DNA of 64,000 nt from Colwellia sp. C2M11 (GCF_018860915.1 NZ_JAHKQD010000055.1:1-64000); one strand, 5' to 3'; numbered from the stretch's first letter, positions 6,402 to 15,564 are shown. A program made the numbers and translations. Notes: generated from the sequence alone by a model not told the origin.

Positions 6402-6856
6402 TGAAGTTAAAAAGCATTGCTGCTTCAGAACGAGGCGAATATTAAAGTTTCGTTACGCTCTTGTAAAGTGCTAATTTCGCTTATTTTGCATTTTTTTACT
6501 TTATTTTGATTAAGTGCTGAATTAATCATCAGAAACTAATGGTTCTTATGTACTTTGTTCATATTTCAGGCATTTTTATTTATGTTTATATTTTCGCTTA
6601 TGCCCCCTTTTATTAGTTTCATTAATATTCTGGCTTTATTATTAGGTTGTTATTTTTCACTATTGGCTTTTTATTGGCAATAATTAGCCTGAGTTCAGGC
6701 TAATTAAACTAAATTACATTGTTTATAAAAAACAAAAGTAGTTACCAACGCTATGAGCCAACATTAGTTACTACTTTGTATTACTATTTTATATTGCTGT
6801 GCTTATGAAATTTAACCATTAAAATATTACTGACGCTAACGTTGCGTTAATAATAA
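6402..6856. other. Gene-free stretch between tRNA-Ser and acyl-CoA dehydrogenase
   Basis: It contains the tRNA promoter and a perfect 12-bp inverted repeat, TAATTAGCCTGA / TCAGGCTAATTA (6681-6706, 2-base loop). The repeat may terminate the minus-strand dehydrogenase transcript about 150 bp after its stop. The rest is AT-rich with nothing recognised. Confidence 0.5.
6439..6467 (-). promoter_or_regulatory. Promoter of tRNA-Ser with GC-rich discriminator
   Basis: On the minus strand TTTACA (6467-6462) and TAATAT (6444-6439) are 17 bp apart and followed by the GC-rich TCGCCTCG. A GC-rich discriminator is the hallmark of stable-RNA promoters under stringent (ppGpp) control. The predicted start is about 30 bp before the mature tRNA. 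Confidence 0.8.
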
Positions 6857-8653
6857 TTAAAAGGCGAAGTTTTCACTTGGTATTGCCATCATTGAGTCAA
6901 CACCACCTTCAATACAAGCTGCGTGTCCTTGAGCGCGCGGCAATATACGTTTAAAGTAAAAATCTGCGGTTTGAAGTTTTGTTTCATAAAAAGCTTTATC
7001 TTCACCAGCACTTTCTAATTTACTGTGAGCTACTGCTGCCATTTTCGCCCAAAAATAAGCTAAGGTTACATAACCAGCAAACATTAAGTAATCTACCGAT
7101 GCGCCACCAATTTCATCAGCATTGCTCATTGCTTTTTTACCCACGTCTGTCGTAATTTCTTGCCATTGTTTACAGTAAGCACCTAATGCTTGTATATGTT
7201 GCGCCATTGCAGGATTACCAGCATTTGCCTGACAAAATGCGCCAATATCAACCATAAATGGTTCTAGAATCGCACCTTTACTGCCTAATACTTTACGTGC
7301 AAGTAAGTCTAAGGCTTGAATACCGGTAGTACCTTCATATAAACAACTAATTTTAGTATCGCGCATTAGTTGTTCCATGCCCCACTCTTTTATAAAGCCA
7401 TGGCCACCAAAAATTTGTACGCCGTGACTTGTACATTCAAACCCTAATTCACTTAATAGCGCTTTTGCTATAGGTGTTAATAAAGCAAGCGTTGTATCTG
7501 CTTCAGCTATTTTAGCTTTATCCTTTCCTGCATGCGTTATATCAACTAATTGTGATAAATACCCAACTAGTGCTCTACCACCTTCAGCAATAGACTTCTG
7601 GGTTAACAGCATACGACGAACATCAGGGTGAACAATAATGGGATCAGCAGGACCATTAGGGTTTTTAACGCCACTAATAGATCGCATTTGTAAGCGGTCT
7701 TTTGCATACGCTAATGCACCTTGAAAAGACGCTTCAGTAGCTGCCGTGCCTTCAAGTGAAACACCTAAACGTGCAGCATTCATAAAGGTAAACATACAGT
7801 TCAAACCACGATTTACTTCACCAATAAGATAACCTTTGGCACCATCGAAATTAATAACACATGTAGCATTGGCGTTGATACCCATTTTATGTTCAATCGA
7901 ACCACAATTTACGCCGTTTCTATCGGCAATGGTACCGTCGTCGTTCACATTGAATTTTGGTACGATAAAAAGAGAGATACCTTTACTGCCTTCAGGCGAG
8001 CCTGGAATACGTGCAATAACAATATGTACAATATTGTCAGACAAGTCATGTTCACCTGCTGAAATAAATATTTTTGTGCCCGTTAATGAATAACTGCCGT
8101 CGTCATTTAATTCGGCTTTTGTGCGAAGCATACCTAAGTCAGTGCCACAATGAGGCTCGGTTAAACACATTGTGCCGGTCCAGCTGCCTTCAACAAGCTT
8201 AGGCATAAACTGTTGTTTTTGTGTCTCAGTACCGTGCGCTTCAATGGTTGCAAGTGCACCATGACTTAAACCGGGATACATCGCAAAACTATGATTAGCA
8301 GAAGACATCATTTCGCTAATGGCACTATTAAGTGAATGTGGCAACCCTTGCCCACCAAACTCTACACTTTGTGATAATGTCGGCCAACCGCCGTCAACAT
8401 ATTGTTTATAAGCATCTTTAAAACCATCAGGTGTTGTTACTACACCCTCTTTCCAAGTACAGCCTTGTTGATCACCAATTTGGTTTATCGGAGCAATAAC
8501 CTGTTCAGTAAATTTAGCCGCTTCAGTTAGAATAGCATCTATCATATCTTCTGTGGCATCAGTGTAACCGAGTTGCTGGTAGTGTGTATCACAATCTAAC
8601 AACTCATTCATAACAAACTTTATATCTCTAATTGGCGCTTTATACTCAGGCAT
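6857..8653 (-). CDS. Long acyl-CoA dehydrogenase (DmdC-like, with C-terminal extension)
   Basis: This is an FAD-dependent alpha,beta-dehydrogenase of acyl-CoA thioesters. At 598 residues it belongs to the long class with an extra C-terminal domain that includes 3-methylmercaptopropionyl-CoA dehydrogenase. An N-terminal helical domain precedes the middle beta-domain (CLTEPHCGTDLG and ISAGEHDLSDNIVHI). The catalytic base is Glu440 in YEGTTGIQALDLL. GGAGAGAG precedes the ATG. The gene is transcribed alone, divergently from the nitroreductase unit, from a module at 8819-8873 shared with the other catabolic units. It is related to the ACAD at 21334-23139, so the two probably act on different chain lengths or acyl types. 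The substrate is unknown. Confidence 0.92.
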   Translation of the reverse strand: MPEYKAPIRDIKFVMNELLDCDTHYQQLGYTDATEDMIDAILTEAAKFTEQVIAPINQIGDQQGCTWKEGVVTTPDGFKDAYKQYVDGGWPTLSQSVEFGGQGLPHSLNSAISEMMSSANHSFAMYPGLSHGALATIEAHGTETQKQQFMPKLVEGSWTGTMCLTEPHCGTDLGMLRTKAELNDDGSYSLTGTKIFISAGEHDLSDNIVHIVIARIPGSPEGSKGISLFIVPKFNVNDDGTIADRNGVNCGSIEHKMGINANATCVINFDGAKGYLIGEVNRGLNCMFTFMNAARLGVSLEGTAATEASFQGALAYAKDRLQMRSISGVKNPNGPADPIIVHPDVRRMLLTQKSIAEGGRALVGYLSQLVDITHAGKDKAKIAEADTTLALLTPIAKALLSELGFECTSHGVQIFGGHGFIKEWGMEQLMRDTKISCLYEGTTGIQALDLLARKVLGSKGAILEPFMVDIGAFCQANAGNPAMAQHIQALGAYCKQWQEITTDVGKKAMSNADEIGGASVDYLMFAGYVTLAYFWAKMAAVAHSKLESAGEDKAFYETKLQTADFYFKRILPRAQGHAACIEGGVDSMMAIPSENFAF

Positions 8654-8818
8654 TTTTCTCTCTCCGTATTATTTTTTTAATCAAAAAATTTAATCAGTTT
8701 TTTTATCAATACCGATTTAAATACTCAGTAACAGTAGGAGCAGCTATATCAATTCGCCAGTACGTTTAGGTAGCAAGGTGATTACTGAACATTCGCTATT
8801 ACCTTTACTCTACTAGTC

Positions 8819-8873
8819 ATGCTAATTACCCAAGGTATATAAAACAAATGAATATTACTTATAAGAAACTATT
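8819..8873 (-). promoter_or_regulatory. Shared promoter/operator module, copy 1 (acyl-CoA dehydrogenase)
   Basis: Reading the minus strand: dyad 8873-8851 (AATAGT-N11-AATATT), then CAT, -35 TTGTTT (8847-8842), a 17-bp spacer, and -10 TAGCAT (8824-8819). The same elements with identical spacing occur at 29490-29544, 32477-32531 and, on the plus strand, 9008-9062. The gene-free stretch 8654-9165 holds this module and copy 4, back to back. Confidence 0.75.
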
Positions 8874-9007
8874 AATTATTCGTATACTCAAGAAAATTAA
8901 GCATCGCTATTATTTTGACTAATTCTCGGTAACTTCCTTGTTATTCCGTTACTACAAGGGATATTTATTTTTTCATCCCGCTTATTTTGATAACTATATG
9001 TTTTATG

Positions 9008-9062
9008 AATACATCACAATGATAATTATTCATTGGCATTATAAAAATATCGGCTTTAGCAT
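9008..9062 (+). promoter_or_regulatory. Shared promoter/operator module, copy 4 (nitroreductase unit)
   Basis: The dyad-like AATACA-N11-ATTATT (9008-9030) is followed by CAT, a -35 (TTGGCA at 9033-9038, or TGGCAT one base on) and -10 TAGCAT at 9057-9062. The layout equals that of the three minus-strand modules. The dyad is the most diverged: 13 of 23 bases match copy 2. It is about 100 bp before the nitroreductase start. Confidence 0.6.
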
Positions 9063-9165
9063 GAGTGATACTAAATTACATACATTTATCTTTAAGTTAC
9101 TGTTAATGCTATTTTTAACATATAAAAGTAACAGTTATTAATTTACACATTATTAAGGTTTTCTT

Positions 9166-9828
9166 ATGTTATTGAATGCTCTATTAGAAAAACGCTATTC
9201 TGTTCGCGCTTATTTAGACAAACCTGTACCACAAGATTTATTAGAATCAATCTTTAGCCAAGCCCAACAAGCACCTTCAAATTGCAATGTACAGCCTTGG
9301 CAGACCTGCGTTGTTTCTGGCAATACAAAAGAGCAATTAAAAGCTGATTTAGTTGCTGCAGTGATGAAAGGTATTGCACCTAACCCTGATTTTAATTGGG
9401 TAGCTAAATATGAAGGGATTCATCGCGAACGTCAGTTTGGCTCTGCTAATGCGCTATACAGTTCAATAGGTGTTAGTCGTGAAGATAAAACAGGACGACA
9501 AATGTCGATGTTACGCAACTGGCAATTTTTTGATGCACCTCATGCTGCCTTTTTTACTATGGACAAATATTTAGACATTATGGGCGCGGTCGACCTTGGT
9601 ATTTATGCACAAACACTAGCCTTACTACTGGAAGAACATGGAATTTCATGTTGTATGCAAGGTGCCTTAGGACAATTTCCAGATCCGGTTAAAAAAGTCC
9701 TACAGTTACCTGAACAACGCGGTATTTTGTTCGGCATGTCGTTTGGTTACGCCGACGAAAGTGCTGCGGTCAATAACACACGTACCGAACGTGAATCACT
9801 TAATAACGCTGTTTCTTTTTTTAATTAA
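9166..9828 (+). CDS. Nitroreductase family flavoenzyme
   Basis: This FMN-dependent NAD(P)H oxidoreductase of 220 residues is usually a homodimer. The N-terminal FMN-phosphate motif is KRYSVRAY, followed by APSNCNVQPWQ and the later GISCCMQGALGQFPD block with the C-terminal GYADESAAVNNTRTERE segment. Such enzymes reduce nitro groups, quinones and enones; the natural substrate is not evident. It is the first gene of a plus-strand run of six, and the hydrolase gene follows after 5 bp. The regulatory module at 9008-9062 links it to the beta-oxidation genes, which favours a catabolic rather than a general detoxifying role. An upstream 67-codon frame in its leader is not convincing as a gene. Confidence 0.9.
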   Translation: MLLNALLEKRYSVRAYLDKPVPQDLLESIFSQAQQAPSNCNVQPWQTCVVSGNTKEQLKADLVAAVMKGIAPNPDFNWVAKYEGIHRERQFGSANALYSSIGVSREDKTGRQMSMLRNWQFFDAPHAAFFTMDKYLDIMGAVDLGIYAQTLALLLEEHGISCCMQGALGQFPDPVKKVLQLPEQRGILFGMSFGYADESAAVNNTRTERESLNNAVSFFN

Positions 9829-9833
9829 TCACC

Positions 9834-10769
9834 ATGAAACTTCAAAGTAACTTCGTACTTATTGATGACGTTAACATTCATTACGTGTCAGCGGGTCCTA
9901 CTAAAAATAAAGCTTTAGAAGGCTCTACTTTACTATTTTTACATGGCTTTCCTGAATATTGGCAAACGTGGCAAGCTCAACTCGATTACTTTTGTACTGA
10001 TTATCATGTTATTGCGCCTGATTTACCGGGCTATAACATGAGCGGTAAACCTGAAGATGTTTCGTTTTACGAAATACCTAATTTAATTGAATTTTTTACC
10101 AAGTTTATTCGTGCTGTCAGCCCAAGTAAAAAAGTCTACTTAATCGCTCATGATTGGGGCGGCGCAATAGCTTGGCCATTAGCTGCTTTCTACCCCCAAT
10201 ATATTGAAAAACTGATTATTTTAAATGCTGCTCATCCAAGTACTTTTACCCGTGAAATGATCAATAATCCAATTCAACGAGAAAAAAGTGCCTACATTCA
10301 TCAATTGATCAGCGCGGGAGCTGAACATTTATTAGCTGATAATAATTATAAATTCTTACGTGAAAAGATATTAGTAGCGTCAACTCCAGCTATTTTTACC
10401 GACGAAGAAATTAACAATTACCAGCAAGCATGGCAACAACCTGATGCCATTAACGGTATGCTGCAATATTATCGTGCGATGCCACAACTTGCTGCTAATC
10501 CTAATTCGCACCATGAAAAAGAAAGTAAGGATAATCCCGTACAAGTCTCTGATCTAAGCAAAATGAGAATTCCAAAAATAAGAATCAATCTGCCAACACT
10601 TATTCTCTGGGGGGAAAATGATCAAGCTTTTGTCAATGAGAACCTTAGTGGTATTGAAGAATACGTACCCGATTGCCGTATTGAACGTTTTTGTGATGCT
10701 ACGCACTGGCTTACGCATGAAAAATCAACCGAGATTAACAGCGCAATTGCCCACTTTATTAACGAGTAA
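9834..10769 (+). CDS. Alpha/beta hydrolase, epoxide hydrolase-like
   Basis: The 311-residue alpha/beta hydrolase has the oxyanion motif LHGFPEYW, nucleophile Asp107 in AHDWGG, and His291 in THWLTHE. An Asp nucleophile followed by Trp marks the epoxide hydrolase/haloalkane dehalogenase branch, and HGFPE is the usual epoxide hydrolase form. Substrates would be epoxides or, less likely, haloalkanes or haloacids. The ATG is 5 bp from the nitroreductase stop with no clear Shine-Dalgarno sequence, so translation is probably coupled. A longer cap region (about residues 185-255, with the insertion NPNSHHEKESKDNP) sets it apart from textbook members. Confidence 0.88.
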   Translation: MKLQSNFVLIDDVNIHYVSAGPTKNKALEGSTLLFLHGFPEYWQTWQAQLDYFCTDYHVIAPDLPGYNMSGKPEDVSFYEIPNLIEFFTKFIRAVSPSKKVYLIAHDWGGAIAWPLAAFYPQYIEKLIILNAAHPSTFTREMINNPIQREKSAYIHQLISAGAEHLLADNNYKFLREKILVASTPAIFTDEEINNYQQAWQQPDAINGMLQYYRAMPQLAANPNSHHEKESKDNPVQVSDLSKMRIPKIRINLPTLILWGENDQAFVNENLSGIEEYVPDCRIERFCDATHWLTHEKSTEINSAIAHFINE

Positions 10770-10861
10770 TATTGCCGTAAACATCCCCTTGTTGCTAGCT
10801 AAAACTTACCAAGGTGACAAGCATAGTAAATGGACAAATATGACAAGTTAAGGAAATTAAA

Positions 10862-11989
10862 ATGCAAGGTACTAAAATGCAGGATATTAACGTTCAAACA
10901 TTTGAGGTTGAAAAAGCCAATTTACAAACAACACGCTTAACAACATCAACAATAACAATGCCACTGGGCGAAAATGAAGTTGTGCTTAAAGTCGATAAAT
11001 TTGCCCTTACCGCCAATAACATCAGTTATGGAGTAGCGGGTGATAGTTTAGGTTATTGGCGATTTTTTCCTACAGAGCAAACAAGTGAAAAACAATGGGG
11101 TCGATTACCAGTGATGGGATTTGCTAACGTTGTTGCATCAAATAATGAGCACATTAGCGTAGGCCAACGCGTTTGGGGCTTCATGCCGATGGCAAGCCAC
11201 GTAAAAATTATAGCAGGTAACGTTAATAAAAATGGTTTTTCAGATGTAAGCCCCTATAGAAAAGGACTTGCTCCTTTATATTCAGTATTTGAACTTGTAA
11301 GTGCTAACCCTTTTTATTCAGTAGAAAATGAAGATTTCGACATACTTGTTCGTGGTTTATTTACTACCTCCTGGCTGGTTGATGATTTTATCGATGACAA
11401 TCAGTATTTTGGTGCTTCGCAATACTTAATTACCAGTGCATCAAGTAAAACCAGCATAGCCCTTGCCTTTGCGATTAAACAGCGAGGAACAATCCCGAGT
11501 ATTGGTATTACTTCTGCAACTCATCGTGATTTTGTCGCCTCTTTAGGTTGCTATGATGAAGTCATTAGCTATGACGAAATTGCCACCTTAGACGCTAAGC
11601 AATTATCAGTTGTGGTTGATATGGCTGGTAGCCAAAGTATTTTGTCAAAAATTCATTATCATTTTGGCGATCAATTACGTTATTCATGCCGTATAGGCGT
11701 AACCCATCATGATGATTCATTACCAGATGAACTAAGTAAAATATCAACCTTACCTGGCGTTACGCCAACCTTCTTTTTTGCCCCGACACAACTTAAAAAG
11801 CGGATAGATGACTGGGGTACTAATACAGTAATGCAAAAAATCGGCTTGTCATTACTCAATTATATTCAATTTTGCCAAAGCACCATCACGATAGAGCACA
11901 CAACAGACAGTGAAAAAATCAACACTATTTATCAACGCGTGTTATCAGGAACGTCAAATGCTAATACGGGGCAAATAATCTCTTTATGA
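10862..11989 (+). CDS. DUF2855 family protein (MDR-like)
   Basis: The 375-residue protein shows the DUF2855 pattern. Its N-terminal part resembles medium-chain dehydrogenases (VDKFALTANNISYGVAGDSL, then GYWRFFP), with a later Rossmann-like half (LITSASSKTSIALAFAIKQR). Family members are thought to be reductases of unknown substrate. The zinc ligands of alcohol dehydrogenases are absent. AAGGA precedes the first ATG; an alternative ATG lies 15 bp on. It is the third gene of the plus-strand unit, with about 90 bp before it. It may act on a ketone or enone intermediate of the local pathway, which is inference from context. Confidence 0.85.
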   Translation: MQGTKMQDINVQTFEVEKANLQTTRLTTSTITMPLGENEVVLKVDKFALTANNISYGVAGDSLGYWRFFPTEQTSEKQWGRLPVMGFANVVASNNEHISVGQRVWGFMPMASHVKIIAGNVNKNGFSDVSPYRKGLAPLYSVFELVSANPFYSVENEDFDILVRGLFTTSWLVDDFIDDNQYFGASQYLITSASSKTSIALAFAIKQRGTIPSIGITSATHRDFVASLGCYDEVISYDEIATLDAKQLSVVVDMAGSQSILSKIHYHFGDQLRYSCRIGVTHHDDSLPDELSKISTLPGVTPTFFFAPTQLKKRIDDWGTNTVMQKIGLSLLNYIQFCQSTITIEHTTDSEKINTIYQRVLSGTSNANTGQIISL

Positions 11990-12033
11990 GTTAACTAACC
12001 CCACAAGACATAAACTATTTAATAATTGGAGAT

Positions 12034-12978
12034 ATGAATATGGAAGGCACAGAGTTAATAACAATGGTCAATACGAAAGTCGTTCCTATTTGCATATTTC
12101 TCATTATGATGGGGATGGGATTATCGCTTGTTCCTAACGACTTTAAGCGCGTATTAAAATACCCAAAAGCAGTGTCCGTAGGTTTACTCAATCAGCTAAT
12201 ACTTTTACCTCTGATTGGTTTTGGATTAGCTAATATTATGCCACTAGAGCCTGAATATGCCGTTGGTTTAATGCTACTCGTGCTATGTCCAGGCGGAACC
12301 ACCTCAAACATGTTTACCCATTTGGCGAAAGGCGATGTTGCCCTGTCAGTTACCATGACAGCGGTAGCTAGTTTGATAACCGTTTTCACTATTCCGGTTG
12401 TGTTAAATTTATCTTTGCAGCATTTTATGGGGCAAGGCAATGAATTTCAATTACCTATGATGGCAACCATGATAAGTTTAATGAAGTTAACGATAGTACC
12501 TATTATTATTGGTATGTTAATTAAAGCGTTTGCCCCTAAATTTGCCGATAGCTCACAAATACATGTAGCAAGATTTGGCGTATTATTTTTAACCCTATTA
12601 GTCATGTTTTTAACCTATATTCAGCAAGACATTATTGTGTCTGCCATTATTGCAACTGGCCCTGTGTCACTTATTCTTAATATTTCTACCATGGCATTAG
12701 GCTATTATTCGAGTCGTTGGTTTGGTTTGAATGCGGCACAAACCACTTCTATTACAATTGAAGTTGGCCTGCAAAACAGTACTTTATCAATGTTTATGGC
12801 ACTCACTTTATTAGCGAATTATCAAATGTCATTTACGCCAGCAATATACACTTTAATTATGCTGTTTACTGCAGGAATGCTAGTGCGATTTTTTCGCTCG
12901 AAAGTTAACGTAGAGCTAGCACTAAAACAACAACAAAAAGTTAAAAAGCAAAGCAATGTTATTGATGAGCTTGCGTAA
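12034..12978 (+). CDS. Bile acid:sodium symporter family (BASS) transporter
   Basis: This inner-membrane secondary transporter has 314 residues and about nine or ten hydrophobic segments. Family marks are the MGMGLSLVPNDF start of the first core helix pair, the CPGGTTSNMFTHLAKGDVAL crossover, and the second repeat signature ITIEVGLQNSTLSM. BASS proteins take up bile acids, steroid sulfates, keto acids or other organic anions with sodium. GGAG lies just before the ATG; a second ATG is two codons on. Its place in the catabolic unit suggests it brings the substrate, or a carboxylated relative, across the inner membrane after the TonB-dependent receptor at 29806-32271. The substrate is unproven. 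Confidence 0.92.
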   Translation: MNMEGTELITMVNTKVVPICIFLIMMGMGLSLVPNDFKRVLKYPKAVSVGLLNQLILLPLIGFGLANIMPLEPEYAVGLMLLVLCPGGTTSNMFTHLAKGDVALSVTMTAVASLITVFTIPVVLNLSLQHFMGQGNEFQLPMMATMISLMKLTIVPIIIGMLIKAFAPKFADSSQIHVARFGVLFLTLLVMFLTYIQQDIIVSAIIATGPVSLILNISTMALGYYSSRWFGLNAAQTTSITIEVGLQNSTLSMFMALTLLANYQMSFTPAIYTLIMLFTAGMLVRFFRSKVNVELALKQQQKVKKQSNVIDELA

Positions 12979-13106
12979 CTTTAATTTCTTGTTGTTACGG
13001 TAAGTTATAAGCAGTTTTTTTAAGTTATACTGTTATTCTATTACTCCATTTACAGCTTAAACTCTAGTGTTGAAGCTGTACAAAAAATTTAAGGCATTAC
13101 CTTATT

Positions 13107-13715
13107 ATGATAACGATTCACCATTTAAATAAGTCACGTTCAACTCGCGTTATTTGGTTACTAGAAGAACTGAATATGCCCTATAACATAGTTAATCACG
13201 AACGAGACTCGCAAACAGGTTTAGCGCCTGAAAGTTTGAAGAAAATTCACCCATTAGCTAAGGCTCCTATTATTGTTGATAACGATGTTACCTTATGTGA
13301 ATCCGGCGCAATAATGGGCTATATTCTTAACCAAGCAAGCAATGATACTTTAAGACCTAAGATTGATAGCGCTCAATACTATCAATATCTAGAATGGCTT
13401 CATTTTGCTGAAGGGTCATTAAGTTTACCAATAATCAGTAGCTTATTAATGTCGATGGAAACCCGTGAGGGTAACAAACCGCTTGATGGTTATATTGCGA
13501 AAGAACTACAGCTAGACTTTTCATATATTGACGATACGTTAAGCCAACGTACTTATTTTGCTGACGGTGCTTTTAGCGCAGCAGATATTATGATGACAAT
13601 TATGTTAGACATCGCTGATAACCTTGGCTTGTTAGAAAACAGAACACATATCAAAGCTTATCTTGTAAATATGAAGCAAAGACCTGCCTATCAAAAAGCA
13701 GCAAGTTTTGGTTAG
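13107..13715 (+). CDS. Glutathione S-transferase
   Basis: The 202-residue cytosolic GST has an N-terminal thioredoxin-fold domain (residues 1-80), with the start MITIHHLNKSRSTRVIWLLE and the glutathione-contacting LCESGAIMGYIL. A C-terminal all-helical domain contains the folding motif FSAADIMMTIMLD. The first Ser of SRSTR sits where many bacterial GSTs keep the catalytic residue. It may conjugate glutathione to electrophiles such as epoxides or enones formed by neighbouring enzymes. The gene is 128 bp after the BASS gene and 29 bp before the crotonase gene. Confidence 0.9.
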   Translation: MITIHHLNKSRSTRVIWLLEELNMPYNIVNHERDSQTGLAPESLKKIHPLAKAPIIVDNDVTLCESGAIMGYILNQASNDTLRPKIDSAQYYQYLEWLHFAEGSLSLPIISSLLMSMETREGNKPLDGYIAKELQLDFSYIDDTLSQRTYFADGAFSAADIMMTIMLDIADNLGLLENRTHIKAYLVNMKQRPAYQKAASFG

Positions 13716-13744
13716 ATTATAATTATTTAGCACGAGGAAATACC

Positions 13745-14437
13745 GTGGAATTAATCGATTTAGATATTACTGAACAAATTGCAACAATTACCTTAAAAAA
13801 TGGCAAGGTTAACGCTATTTCTCCTCAGGTGATTGTGGAAATAAATGATGCTTTAGATCAAGCAGAATCGGCAGGTGCTGTCGTTATTTTAACTGGCCAA
13901 CCGGGAATATTCTCAGGTGGTTTTGACTTGAAAACTATGAAAGAAAGTTCAGAGTCAGCGGTAGCATTAGTTACTGCGGGTTCAACATTATCACGTCGGA
14001 TGTTGTCATTTCCATTCCCTATTATCGGCGCATGTACTGGTCATGCAATAGCGAAAGGTGCCTTTTTGTTATTGAGTTGCGATCACCGTGTTGGCAGTTT
14101 AGGCGCATTTAAAATAGGCTTAAATGAAGTTGCCATTGGTATGACGATGCATCAAGCGGGTATAGAAGTCGCGCGTAATCGCATTCCAATTAATTATTTA
14201 ACACGTTCAGTCATTAACGCAGAATTGTTTTCACCAGAAGCAGCAATTCCCGCAGGTTTTTTAGATACGGTAGTAGAGCCGGAGCAGTTAATGGTAACGG
14301 CGAAGCGTATCGCTAAACAAATGCTAACGTTAAATATGACAGCACATCATGGTACTAAATTAAAAGAAAGAAAAGGTATGTTAGCGGCTTTAGATGCAGC
14401 TATCGTACTTGATTCAACCATTGTATTAAAGCTGTAG
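13745..14437 (+). CDS. Crotonase / enoyl-CoA hydratase-isomerase family protein
   Basis: The 230-residue crotonase-fold protein starts with GTG, with GAGG nine bases upstream. The first oxyanion-hole segment is FSGGFDLKTM. The second segment reads GHAIAKGAFLLLSCDHRVG, where most hydratases have a G-G-G form, so the active site departs from the standard. The Glu of GLNEVAIGM is in the region of a catalytic acid. The reaction could be hydration, isomerisation or C-C cleavage of an acyl-CoA. It is the last gene of the plus-strand unit and faces the 13-gene minus-strand unit across a shared terminator. Confidence 0.88.
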   Translation: MELIDLDITEQIATITLKNGKVNAISPQVIVEINDALDQAESAGAVVILTGQPGIFSGGFDLKTMKESSESAVALVTAGSTLSRRMLSFPFPIIGACTGHAIAKGAFLLLSCDHRVGSLGAFKIGLNEVAIGMTMHQAGIEVARNRIPINYLTRSVINAELFSPEAAIPAGFLDTVVEPEQLMVTAKRIAKQMLTLNMTAHHGTKLKERKGMLAALDAAIVLDSTIVLKL

Positions 14438-14452
14438 TACAAGCAACTGTAC

Positions 14453-14488
14453 GAAAAAAAAGAGGACTGTTTAAGTCCTCTTTTTTAT
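14453..14488. terminator. Bidirectional terminator between the converging units
   Basis: The stem AGAGGACT / AGTCCTCT (14461-14481, 5-base loop) is flanked by A7 on the left and T-rich sequence on the right, so it can serve both strands. Confidence 0.9.
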
Positions 14489-14537
14489 TTTAACAAGTAG
14501 AAATGATCTCATCGTTAGTGAGATTGGTATTAAAAGC

Positions 14538-15446
14538 TTAGTTATTGGCTTTGATAAAATCAATAATAACTTGCGCTATTTTCTCACCTTGATCTTCTTG
14601 TAAGAAATGCCCGCCATTTTCAATGGTTGTATGCGCCTGCCCTTTGGTACCAGGAATAAGTTTTTGTAATATTTTATCTGCACCGCAAGTAATAGGATCG
14701 TTATCACTAAATGCTGTTAAAAATGGCTTATTCCACTGAGTTAACACCTGCCAAGCAGCAATATTACTTTTTGATGCGGGATCATCAAGGCTAGTTGGCA
14801 CCAATAATGGAAACTGACGAGCACCTTCTTTATAACTTTCTTCCGGGTAAGGAGCATTGTAGCCAGCGAGGATTTCCGGCGTTAAATCTGAATTTGTACC
14901 GCCATTAATAACACTAGCAGCTGGAAATACTGGCATTTCTTGCGAGTTTTTTTGCCACTTCATAAAAGCTTCGCCCGGAGAATGTTCTCCTGTAGGTAGC
15001 ATAGTATTTGCTGCAACAACTCGGGCAAATCGATCACTTTGCTCTGCGACTAAACGTAAACCGATTAACCCACCCCAATCTTGACAAAATAACGTAATAG
15101 TTGTTAATTCCAACTGATTAAGCACACTGTGCATCCAGTCAACATGACGTTGATAGGTATAATCAGTGCGTTTTGTTGGTTTATCAGAGCGACCAAAACC
15201 AACCAAGTCAGGTGCAATAACGCGATAACCTGCCCCAACCAGTGGTGGTATCATTTTACGGTATAAATAGCTCCATGATGGCTCACCGTGTAATAACAAT
15301 ATTGGCTGGGCATCTTTAGGGCCTTCATCAACATAATGGACTCTAAGTTGCCCACCTTCAGTATCATCAACTGATAAATAATGGGGTGAAAATTTATAAC
15401 CTTCTAACGTTGAAAAGCAACTATCGTCAGTTCTTAAAAAGTCCAT
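14538..15446 (-). CDS. Haloalkane dehalogenase, HLD-I type
   Basis: It hydrolyses a carbon-halogen bond to give an alcohol and halide. All HLD-I marks are present in 302 residues: HGEPSWSYLYRKM (Glu55 in the oxyanion/halide region), nucleophile Asp123 with halide-binding Trp124 in FCQDWGG, a catalytic acid in FSDNDPITCG (Asp248 or Asp250), and His280 in NGGHFLQE. AAGGA precedes the ATG. It is the last gene of the 13-gene run. A dehalogenase inside a beta-oxidation cluster suggests that the natural substrate is a halogenated lipid-like molecule, or that the enzyme has shifted to another electrophile; sequence alone cannot decide. Confidence 0.92.
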   Translation of the reverse strand: MDFLRTDDSCFSTLEGYKFSPHYLSVDDTEGGQLRVHYVDEGPKDAQPILLLHGEPSWSYLYRKMIPPLVGAGYRVIAPDLVGFGRSDKPTKRTDYTYQRHVDWMHSVLNQLELTTITLFCQDWGGLIGLRLVAEQSDRFARVVAANTMLPTGEHSPGEAFMKWQKNSQEMPVFPAASVINGGTNSDLTPEILAGYNAPYPEESYKEGARQFPLLVPTSLDDPASKSNIAAWQVLTQWNKPFLTAFSDNDPITCGADKILQKLIPGTKGQAHTTIENGGHFLQEDQGEKIAQVIIDFIKANN

Positions 15447-15484
15447 ATGAGTCCTTATTTTTTATAATTATTGGTGTTATGTGA

Positions 15485-15550
15485 TTAAGCTAAGTTAAGT
15501 TAAGTTAAGTTAAATTCAGTTAAGTTAAATCCATTTAAGTTAAAATAAGT
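15485..15550. repeat. Degenerate short tandem repeat (TTAAG)n
   Basis: Six or more TTAAG units, interrupted by TTAAATTCAG and TTAAATCCA, lie between the dehalogenase and the CurA-like gene. It looks like a slippage-type microsatellite about 40 bp before the dehalogenase start. Confidence 0.7.
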
Positions 15551-15564
15551 CAAAATGAGTTTAC

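Noticed and set aside
8938-9141. 67-codon plus-strand frame before the nitroreductase gene
   Set aside because: It spans the predicted promoter module, has no ribosome-binding site, and its composition (Tyr, Phe, Ile, His rich) is what AT-rich non-coding DNA gives.
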